From Diogma glabrata (Eukaryota; Arthropoda; Insecta; Diptera; Cylindrotomidae), in assembly GCA_963693315.1 (NCBI GenBank), contig OY856188.1:101496462-101560461 (forward strand): a stretch of 64,000 bases of DNA, given 5' to 3'. Within the stretch, counting starts at the first letter, position 1. Each line of letters opens with the position of its first letter. Shown here piece by piece: positions 55,832 to 64,000 of this stretch. The notes below the pieces were generated by a model. The model searched no databases. It saw only the letters and a list, made by a program, of their open reading frames with translations, and had not been told where the DNA came from. Position numbers and translations under genes: made by a program.

Positions 55832-57137
55832 GGCGCCGAAACTTAAAATCAGTGGTGTTGTGTTGTGCAAATTGAAATAAAGTTTATTGAAAGTTTTTTA
55901 GAACAGTTCAAAAAGTTTAAATTAAAATAAAGTTTTTTGAAAGTTTATTACACAAAATCCCAAAGTGAATCGCAAAATTAATTTGCTTGGATGTGTTACA
56001 AAAACTTTAATGTTTACTGAAAGTTATTAAACAGTTAAAACAAAAATATTTTATATTTGCAAAAATCCCAAAGTGAATCGCAAAATTAATTTGCTTGGGT
56101 ACAAAAACTTTAATGAAAATACTACATTAAAGAAACAAAAATATTGTGCAATTGTTTATGGGAAAACAAGGCCCCGAAGTAACCGAAATAATCAACGGAA
56201 AAACGGAACTCCAAAGGAACAAATTTGAAGTAGCCGCCCATACGTTGTGCCACAACAACGCAACCACCAGGAACAGACCAAGAAGATAGTCAAGAAACAA
56301 AAACATAGGAATGAATATGTTTTATTTCATCATTTTACTGTAAGTGAAATCTATAAATTTTTATTAGTTAAGAAATTTTTTTTTGAAAATATTAAAATAA
56401 AGAAGAGATATAAATATTCTAATAAATCATAATATAAATTAAATAAAGTGAAACAAAATAAATAAATGAAATTTGAAAATATTAAATAAATAATTAAAAT
56501 TAAATAAATACCTAAATAAAAATAAATAATAATTTTGTTCATTAAAATTCAAATAATGCCTGAATAGAAAAATTATATATAGATTTTATTCGAGAAATTT
56601 ATTTAAACCTTATATTATTATCTACATTCATTTAATTTTAAGAATAAATCTACGATCATTTCTTTCTAATAAAACAAATAAATAAATAGTTCAAAAATTT
56701 GAATGAAAAATTTGAGAAATTTAATTAAACCTCATATTATTATCTACAGTCATTTAATCTTAAGAATAAATCTACAATCATTTCTTTCTAATAAAATAAA
56801 TAAATGAATAGTTCAAAAATTTAAATAGAAAGAACTATTTCAATATATTATTAAAATCCGTTGAAAATTTTTTGTTTAGTGAATTTTTGATTGTGATAAC
56901 CAATCTAAAATATATTTTTCTCTCTCAATTTAAGTAAAATAAGTAATTAAAATAATATTTTGACAATTTTATTCAAAAAGAAATTAAGCGACATCTTAAC
57001 AAACTGGTGATTTTTCTGTGCTTCTAAAAATTATTTTTGTGTTTTGGTTTTAATAACCACAGATTCTAGAAATTGATTGTATGTCTAGAATAGAATTAGC
57101 TTTTATCGTAACATTTTAGTAAAACCACTGTTTTAAA
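55832..57137 (+). other. Errantivirus leader with internal direct repeats
   Basis: A 37-bp unit (ATCCCAAAGTGAATCGCAAA start) occurs near 55956 and 56066. A unit of 122 bp occurs twice in tandem at 56592-56713 and 56714-56826. A consensus donor (GTAAGT) at 56341 follows a short open frame with an ATG at 56312. In gypsy the same region carries an insulator of different sequence; any such role here is only a suggestion. Confidence 0.7.
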
Positions 57138-58514
57138 ATGCCTTCAGATCCCAATTCTATAATTAGACCACCCATATTAAATTCTTCAATTACTAATACT
57201 GGTACAAATACCCAAATCAGTCTAGAGAGTTTGAATGTCCAAATATCACAAATTGTCAGAGATATCCTTAGACAAGACGGACAACGTCTCCTAGCAGACA
57301 GTAGTACAAACTCAGATATAAATAGTGACATTGACCAACCAATAAATATTGACAACGATAAAGCGCTTAATGATCTAGATAAAATACCAGACATCGTTAA
57401 AAGCTTACGAGACTTTTCAGGCCAACCTGGTGAATTTAGTTCATGGAAAAAAAGTGTCGATAGAATACTTAAAATTTACGATCACCTGAAAGGTAGCCCA
57501 AAATACTACGGTATTTTAAGTGTGGTACGCAATAAAATTGTAGGGAGTGCAGATATTGCACTCGAGTCTTATAATACTCCATTAAATTGGAAAAAAATTT
57601 CAAAGTGTCTCACCCTACATTATGCGGATAAAAGAGACCTAGGTACATTAGAGTACCAGTTGACAACGCTAGTCCAGGGTAAACTTACTATACCAGAATT
57701 TTATCAAATTGTCTACCAACACCTTTCTTTAATTCTAAATAAACTGTCGTGTATGGAAATGGGTGATGAATCACTAAATAACATGACAAAAGCCTATCGT
57801 GATAAAGCATTAGATACATTTGTAAGAGGTTTGACAGGTGATTTACCTCGTCTTCTTAGTATCAGAGAACCAGTTGATTTACCTCAAGCATTACATCTTT
57901 GTCTGAAGTTGCAAAATATCGACTTCAGGACACAGTACGCGTATCAACACGTACAAAGACCACAACCGCTACCATTCCTACCACCTAGACAAAATACATT
58001 ACAACAATTTAGACAACCTTTTTACCCTCAGTTGCTTCACAACCCTCGGGTACCACAAAACCCAACTTTCTTCAGACCAGTTCCACCAAATAGGCCTATG
58101 CGAAATTCTTACTATCCTAATCAGATGTTGCCAAATATTCGAACTCAATGGACAAATCAATATAGACCACAATGGCAAAGACCAGAGCCTATGGACGTAG
58201 ATCGAAGTATGCAATCTAGACAGATTAACTACATGAATCGGCCTGCACAACCGAATAATATTGCTACCCAAAAGAGACAATTTTTAAGCTCAACTCAGCA
58301 GTCACACCCTCCAAACAAGTTTCAAAGAGTTCATCACACAGAACAAAGTGCAAATGTTATACCACCAATAGAAACTGAAAACATCGAAACTAGCGTGGAT
58401 GATTTTAATTCTGACGACGCGAACGAGCAAACATACGACGAATACATCGAATCTTACGATAATCCTACATTTGACCAATCCGAACAATTAGAAGACATAT
58501 ATTTTTTAGACTAA
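57138..58514 (+). CDS. gag: Errantivirus Gag
   Basis: 458 residues from the first ATG after the leader. The capsid-like part runs from about residue 90 (SLRDFSGQPGEFSSWKKSVD) to 270, followed by a proline/glutamine/arginine-rich tail and an acidic end. There is no CCHC knuckle, which is normal for errantiviruses. Its last codons contain TTTTTTA at 58502-58508, and the TAA follows at 58512. It forms the particle core in this family. Confidence 0.9.
   Translation: MPSDPNSIIRPPILNSSITNTGTNTQISLESLNVQISQIVRDILRQDGQRLLADSSTNSDINSDIDQPINIDNDKALNDLDKIPDIVKSLRDFSGQPGEFSSWKKSVDRILKIYDHLKGSPKYYGILSVVRNKIVGSADIALESYNTPLNWKKISKCLTLHYADKRDLGTLEYQLTTLVQGKLTIPEFYQIVYQHLSLILNKLSCMEMGDESLNNMTKAYRDKALDTFVRGLTGDLPRLLSIREPVDLPQALHLCLKLQNIDFRTQYAYQHVQRPQPLPFLPPRQNTLQQFRQPFYPQLLHNPRVPQNPTFFRPVPPNRPMRNSYYPNQMLPNIRTQWTNQYRPQWQRPEPMDVDRSMQSRQINYMNRPAQPNNIATQKRQFLSSTQQSHPPNKFQRVHHTEQSANVIPPIETENIETSVDDFNSDDANEQTYDEYIESYDNPTFDQSEQLEDIYFLD
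58502..58508 (+). promoter_or_regulatory. Candidate -1 ribosomal frameshift site TTTTTTA
   Basis: In the gag frame the bases read T TTT TTA, a canonical X XXY YYZ heptamer, four bases before the stop codon. A -1 slip continues without interruption into the protease. I did not identify a certain downstream structure. Confidence 0.75.
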
Positions 58515-61500
58515 GCCACTCTTCGCTCCCTTACTACGAACTTAAAATTAGGAACGGAGAGTACTTAAAATTTTTAATAGACACGGGATCAAACAAAAAC
58601 TATATTCAATCGAAACATGTTCGAACTCCAATTCCCAATGACAAACCATTCTATGCTAATTCCATTGCAGGAAGTGTTAATATAACACACCATTCCAACA
58701 TAAATATTTTCGGAGACAATACAGAAAAATTGAAATTTTATATCTTACCCTGTCTTAAATCTTTTAACGGAATAATTGGCAATGACACCCTTAGAAAACT
58801 GCAAGCAGTTATTCACACGGACAAAGGACATATGATAATTTATCCAGATACAATCATTCCCCTAAAACAACACCAAACGGACGACGTAAATAACATTGAT
58901 CTCAGAATCTCACATCTTAACACGGCGCAAAAACAGAAATTATATTCAATCGTAAAAAGTTGTCCCAAATTGTTCGCTGACCCCGACAAAAAACTGACCT
59001 ACACCACAAGAATTAAAGGAGAAATTCGTACGACTTCCGATACTCCAGTTTATTCTAAAACTTACCCATACCCAATGGCCTTAAGAGAGGAAGTCGAAAA
59101 ACAAGTTAACGAACTGCTTAAAGATGGAATCATTCGACCTTCTAGATCGCCATACAATTCTCCAGTCTGGATCGTGCCTCGAAAGGAAGACGCATCTGGT
59201 CTGAAAAAGTATCGAATGGTGATAGACTACAGGAAGCTGAACTCTATAACCATCGCCGATAAATACCCAATACCAGAAATAAATGAAGTTCTTTCAAATC
59301 TTGGTAAAAATATGTATTTCACCACAATAGACCTCAAAAGTGGGTTCCATCAAATACCTCTTAAAACATCAGACATAGAAAAAACCGCATTTTCTATAAA
59401 TAATGGGAAATTTGAATTTACACGATTACCTTTCGGTCTAAAGAATGCTCCATCGATATTCCAAAGAACACTCGATGACATTCTTAGGGAACATATAGCT
59501 AAAAGATGTTACGTCTACATTGACGACATAATAATATTCGGAAAAAATGAAGACGAACATTTTCAAAACCTAGTACAAGTTTTTAAAACTCTTGAGGAAG
59601 CCAATATGAAAATCCAACTCGACAAGTGCAATTTTCTTCAACAAGAAGTTGAATTTTTAGGGTTTATTGTCGGAATAGATGGAATAAAACCAAACATAAA
59701 GAAAATTAATGCAATAATCGATCTCCCAGCACCGAAGAACCTCAAAGATCTAAGATCCTTCTTAGGCATGTCAGGATATTACCGCCGTTTTATACAAGAC
59801 TATGCCAAACTAGCGAAACCCCTGACATCCCTTTTACGAGGGGAGGATGGTCGAATCTCCAAAAATGCATCTAAAAACAAAGTAATTCATTTAAACGAAC
59901 AAGCACTCGAAGCTTTCAAGAGATTGAAAACTACTCTTGTTTCGGAAGAGGTAATGTTATCTCACCCAAACTTCACAAGAGAATTCGAGTTAACAACAGA
60001 CGCATCTGAATATGCTTTAGGAGCTGTGCTCACACAAGACAATAGACCCATCACTTACATTTCAAGAACTCTAAGTAAGACAGAAGAAAATTATGCGACA
60101 AACGAGAAAGAAATGCTAGCTATAATATGGTCACTTAATTCCCTCAGGAATTATTTGTATGGCTCTCGTAAAGTAAAAATATTTACAGACCACCAGCCAT
60201 TAACATATGCTCTTAGTAATAAGAACACAAATAGCAAAATGAAACGATGGAAAGCTATTCTCGAGGAATACAACTATGAATTAGTATATAAACCTGGAAA
60301 GTCAAACGTCGTAGCAGATTCCCTTTCCCGATTACCAAGTCCTGAAGAAGTTAATGCTCTAACATCAACCCAACACAGTTCCGACAGTTCTTCACATAAT
60401 CTAGTACCAACAGTTGATGCTCCAATTAATGTTTTCCGTAATCAACTTATATTGAAAACGGACGATATTGAAACCAGCTATCAAACAAAAACCCTTTTTT
60501 CTAACTATATTAGACACATTTTCGTACAACCAAACTATTCCAAGACGGACCTCATAACAATTTTCAAAAGATACTTAAACCCCAACGTTGTAAATGGTCT
60601 CCTTACGTCAGAATCTATTATGGGTGAGGTTCAACAAATATATCCGCTTCACTTTAAGAACTATAAAATTCGCTTTACGCAAAATATGGTAGAAGACATA
60701 GAAAATGAGGCACAACAGGATGAAATAATCAGCAGAGAGCATAGACGAGCTCATAGAAATGCATGCGAAAATCGAATGCAAATACTGCGTAAGTACTACT
60801 TTACCAAAATGGCATCAAAAATTTCTGCCAAAGTTAAAGACTGTACTATATGCAAAGAAAATAAATACGAACGGCACCCCAACCATCAAGAAATTCTCGC
60901 CACTCCTATACCTAATCACCCCGGACATACAATTCACATTGATATTTTCTCCACGGCAAAACATTTCGTCCTAACAGCAATTGATAAATTTACAAAATTT
61001 GCTCAAGCAAAATTAATAAAATCTCGTGCTATCGAGCACATAAAAAAGCCACTCCAAGACATATTGCTGTATTTTTGTGTACCTGTAGCTGTTATCGTAA
61101 TAGATAACGAAAAATCTCTTAACTCAGCATCTATCACTGCCATGATGCAAGATGACTTTCACATTAAAGTATTTACAACTCCTCCTTTTAAAAGTGAAGT
61201 CAATGGACAAGTCGAACGGTTTCACTCAACTTTATCAGAAATCATGAGATGTTTAAAAGCAGAAGGTCCACCTCGTACATTTAAACAACTCCTCGAACGA
61301 GCGGTCAATGAGTACAACCACACGGTTCATTCGACAATTAACAAAAAACCAGTAGAGCTTTTTTTCGGACGAATTCCAAATATTAGCCCTGAACAATTCG
61401 AACAAATACGGTTGACCAATATTGAAAAATTAAAATCAAAACAACAGAAAGATATTAATTATCATAACAAGAAACGAAAACCCATCAAACAATATTCACC

Positions 61501-61648
61501 TGGAGATATAATCTATGTCAAACATAATAGAAGATTAGGAACGAAACTAACTGTTCGGTTCGTTCGAGAGGTAATAAGAGAAAATAAAAATTCAACCGTT
61601 ATCACCGAATCTGGGAGAACAGTACACAAGTCCAACATCCGTAACTAA
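58508..61648 (+). CDS. pol: Errantivirus Pol (protease, RT, RNase H, integrase)
   Basis: Entered by -1 frameshift from gag. Protease: catalytic FLIDTGSNKNY shortly after the shift and IIGNDTL later. Reverse transcriptase: MVIDYRKLNSITI, TIDLKSGFHQI, LPFGLKNAPSIFQR and the catalytic YIDD at 59516-59527, then FLGMSGYYRRFI. RNase H: LTTDASEYALGAVLTQ, ATNEKEMLAI and FTDHQPLTY. Integrase: an HHCC-type zinc region ending CTICKENKY, the core aspartates in HIDIF and VIDNEKS, the glutamate in NGQVERFHS, and a basic C-terminal segment. The first ATG in the frame is at 58730, inside the protease, so frameshifting rather than a new start is likely. No stop or frame break is visible. Confidence 0.93.
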   Translation, partial: RLSHSSLPYYELKIRNGEYLKFLIDTGSNKNYIQSKHVRTPIPNDKPFYANSIAGSVNITHHSNINIFGDNTEKLKFYILPCLKSFNGIIGNDTLRKLQAVIHTDKGHMIIYPDTIIPLKQHQTDDVNNIDLRISHLNTAQKQKLYSIVKSCPKLFADPDKKLTYTTRIKGEIRTTSDTPVYSKTYPYPMALREEVEKQVNELLKDGIIRPSRSPYNSPVWIVPRKEDASGLKKYRMVIDYRKLNSITIADKYPIPEINEVLSNLGKNMYFTTIDLKSGFHQIPLKTSDIEKTAFSINNGKFEFTRLPFGLKNAPSIFQRTLDDILREHIAKRCYVYIDDIIIFGKNEDEHFQNLVQVFKTLEEANMKIQLDKCNFLQQEVEFLGFIVGIDGIKPNIKKINAIIDLPAPKNLKDLRSFLGMSGYYRRFIQDYAKLAKPLTSLLRGEDGRISKNASKNKVIHLNEQALEAFKRLKTTLVSEEVMLSHPNFTREFELTTDASEYALGAVLTQDNRPITYISRTLSKTEENYATNEKEMLAIIWSLNSLRNYLYGSRKVKIFTDHQPLTYALSNKNTNSKMKRWKAILEEYNYELVYKPGKSNVVADSLSRLPSPEEVNALTSTQHSSDSSSHNLVPTVDAPINVFRNQLILKTDDIETSYQTKTLFSNYIRHIFVQPNYSKTDLITIFKRYLNPNVVNGLLTSESIMGEVQQIYPLHFKNYKIRFTQNMVEDIENEAQQDEIISREHRRAHRNACENRMQILRKYYFTKMASKISAKVKDCTICKENKYERHPNHQEILATPIPNHPGHTIHIDIFSTAKHFVLTAIDKFTKFAQAKLIKSRAIEHIKKPLQDILLYFCVPVAVIVIDNEKSLNSASITAMMQDDFHIKVFTTPPFKSEVNGQVERFHSTLSEIMRCLKAEGPPRTFKQLLERAVNEYNHTVHSTINKKPVELFFGRIPNISPEQFEQIRLTNIEKLKSKQQKDINYHNKKRKPIKQYSPGDIIYVKHNRRLGTKLTVRFVREVIRENKNSTVITESGRTVHKSNIRN

Positions 61649-61674
61649 TACCAACCGTTTAATTTTTATTACAG

Positions 61675-63208
61675 ACATCTACTTAACCATATTAATGCTG
61701 GAATTCAATTGCTTGATTTCACAAATTCCCTATTCGTGTCGATTAATATGGGTCATGCTAAAATACAAACTGGCTGTTTTAAGATAATCCATGTCATTGA
61801 CCTAGACGAATACGAAAATGTTACACTCGAAATTTTATCGCTCATGAGTACCAATGAGTCTAGACAACATCATCTTGCTCCCTATATACTTTTTGAATTG
61901 GATCAAGTTCAAAACTTAATATTAAATTTAAAACCACATCAAAGAAAGAGGTCACTTAATTTCATAGGAAGCGCATGGAAATGGATCGCAGGTAATCCAG
62001 ACCATGACGATTTTATAACTATTAAAGAAAAAATTAATAATGTTTTATATAATAATAATAAACAAGTTGTAATAAATAATTTAATAACTGAACGATTAAA
62101 CAATTTGACTAAGATAAACAATGAAATTAAAAACGCACTAGCTATTAATGAACATCTTAATGATAAGATCATACAAGACGTGGAATACAAGATGAAGATA
62201 CTCAAAGAAGATTTAAATAACATAAATTACGCGATTCACTGGGCAAAATCGGGGATTGTAAATTCACTTATACTGTCCAAAGAAGAAATAAAGTTAGCAA
62301 TTGATACATTTAAAAAGGAGCATTTTCCTTTCTCTACAATCGAAGAAGCTTTAAATTTTGCCGAAATTAAAATTATTACAGATTCTAATTCGATTCTTTA
62401 TATCGTAAATGTTCCTATAACAGATCATAAAATTTACGACAAAATCATTTTGAAACCAGTAAAAAGAAATAAAATTGCCACAGAGTTAGTATACGAAACA
62501 ATTTTAAGAAATAATAACGAATTTTTTGCTTTAAAAGAAAATTGTGGCACGCTTAATCTCATATCTATATGTAAATCTAAAAATGTAATCAATTTATCAA
62601 ACACATCTTGTATTCCAAATCTTCTCAAAAGCATGTTAGCGGAATGCAATAATGTAAACAACCAACACATTCCTCAAATCGAAGAAATAACTCCAGGTAT
62701 AATTCTCCTTAACAATTTTAACAGCACTATCCTAATTCAATCTATACCCCAACATTTGGACGGCACATTTTTAATTAAATTCAATAATATTTCAATAAAC
62801 ATTGCCGGTCAGTCATTCACTTCACGTGAAGAAACCCAATTTCATGTTTTACCCGCAATTTTACATCCACTTTCGAAAGAGAGGGAGCTAAAACGAATAC
62901 TATCGTTAGAAATGATGGAGGAAATTCATATCAATAACACGAACGCGATAAGCCTTCTACATTCAGAATCCTCTAGGCTTCATTACTTATGTTATGCCTT
63001 TGTTGCTGCAGCTTCCTTCATAATTTCATACAAACTTTGTATTAAAGCTATCAAAACCTTCAAAATTAGTAAGCAAACTTCAAGTCCAAAACACACTTCA
63101 CCTGATGCAGTATATTTTCCAAATTCAAAACCAAAACAAAGTTCGATAATTCTAAGACCCGCTTCCAGCGCTCCAGAACTGAATTTCAATAACATTCCAT
63201 ATTTCTAA
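61675..63208 (+). CDS. env: Errantivirus Env, spliced
   Basis: Envelope protein of a gypsy-type endogenous retrovirus. The open frame from a splice acceptor (TTTTTATTACAG ending at 61674) to 63208 has no ATG at its beginning. The leader donor at 56341, downstream of the ATG at 56312, joins it in phase and would supply start and hydrophobic signal; the splice is inferred. Landmarks: a furin-type basic site (RKR, 61943-61951) followed by the well-known errantiviral fusion region (AWKWIAGNPDHDDF), an N-terminal helical part of the TM subunit, N-glycosylation sites, and one transmembrane helix near 62980-63050 (YAFVAAASFIISY) with a short tail. I see no break. Whether particles form is not shown. 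Confidence 0.88.
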
Positions 63209-63224
63209 GTGATTGAGGACAATC

Positions 63225-63241
63225 ACATTTAAGTGCGGAGG
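63225..63241 (+). other. Polypurine tract before the 3' LTR
   Basis: AAGTGCGGAGG directly precedes AGTTAATTAACC. Confidence 0.6.
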
Positions 63242-63558
63242 AGTTAATTAACCTTCATATTACATTCCTATAAATGTTTTGTCTTCTAATATCCTATTAC
63301 AAATTGCATTCCGTAAAAATTTTCTCACAGAAACAAACTCATTAATTGACAAGTTTAGTTTCTGTGAAATAGAATATAATATTTCAATAAAATTATTATA
63401 AATATTGTCTATTATGCAAAAACATTGTAAAACATTTTTAGCATTAAGTTTAGAAATTTCAAATTGTAATTTACTATCTTTTTGAGTTTAATAAAGTAAA
63501 GAGGTCTTCCTCTAAAAAAATTATTTTTTTAAAATAAATAAGGAATAATTCCTTAACT
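63242..63558 (+). repeat. 3' LTR (317 bp) of the errantivirus
   Basis: Reads identical to 55515-55831, and is followed by TATA at 63559-63562. Confidence 0.95.
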
Positions 63559-63562
63559 TATA

Positions 63563-64000
63563 TGTACAAACAAATGTTTTTTTTTCATAATCATCAATAA
63601 TTGATATATACAAACAATCATCTTCATAATCAATTTTTTTTCCATTTTCATTTCACAATTCATAATTTGTAAAAGTTGAATGAAATACATTTCTTTTTTT
63701 TTCAATAGCATTTATATTTTCTTCAAAAATGGCATTTTATTTTTCATTCTTTATGTTCAATCATTCTTACTTCTTAGCAGCAATCTTTTTCCAACGAACT
63801 TATAATTTTGTTTATTTTTATCATTTTGTGTTTTGCTTATAGTTCAGTTAGGTCACTAGTTCAGCCGTTAAGTTGTTCTTTATGATAAATTTTTCATTAC
63901 AATATTTTTTTTGAACTAATCGTTTTGTACGTGGGTCATTTCTTTTGGTAGGCGTGTTGTTTTGTTTATTAGTAAGTTTGAGCCGTTCCAAGTTTTGTTC
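63563..64000. other. Flanking AT-rich sequence, nothing recognised
   Basis: No supported feature to the window end. Confidence 0.4.

Overview
The window is an AT-rich, repeat-laden piece of an animal nuclear genome, almost certainly an insect. Spliced genes with mostly tiny GT-AG introns (37-72 nt), a gypsy-type errantivirus with env, APE-type LINEs and many foldback/MITE elements all point to an arthropod; I cannot name the species. Six host genes are supported. On the + strand they are a GCC2/GCC185 golgin (14937-37432, 1472 codons by my splice model), eEF1A (38429-39944), CSTF1/CstF-50 (41805-43144) and an acidic AT-hook-like nuclear protein (43406-45870). On the - strand they are mitochondrial ribosomal protein mS33 (13000-13338) and NOP16 (40923-41578). 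The interval 37.4-45.9 kb is a compact housekeeping island. NOP16 and CSTF1 are head-to-head across about 226 bp.

Outside this island the sequence is largely mobile DNA. At 622-4482 lies an LTR element with two 704-bp LTRs, one mismatch apart as read. Its single 793-codon ORF encodes SAP, Gag, two CCHC knuckles and an aspartic protease, but no reverse transcriptase or integrase. It sits in an internally deleted LINE derivative, and both ends of that derivative match a longer, decayed LINE at 22.34-25.28 kb. At 55515-63558 lies a structurally complete errantivirus with 317-bp LTRs that read as identical, TATA target duplications, gag, a TTTTTTA slippery site into pol, and a spliced env.

The third intron of the golgin gene (17481-35327, 17.8 kb) is a transposon sink. 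It holds a near-perfect 315-bp palindrome, a 950-bp foldback, three LINE fragments, a degenerate minisatellite, a hAT-like fragment and a three-copy repeat of about 1.2 kb arranged as a long stem-loop. It is transcribed with the golgin pre-mRNA, so it could give long double-stranded RNA; that is inference.

The flanks at 5.8-15 kb and 46-55 kb hold decayed LINE pieces, several MITE/foldback families with copies at both ends of the window, and a tRNA-like (SINE-like) module present twice. I saw no CRISPR, operon or prokaryotic feature.
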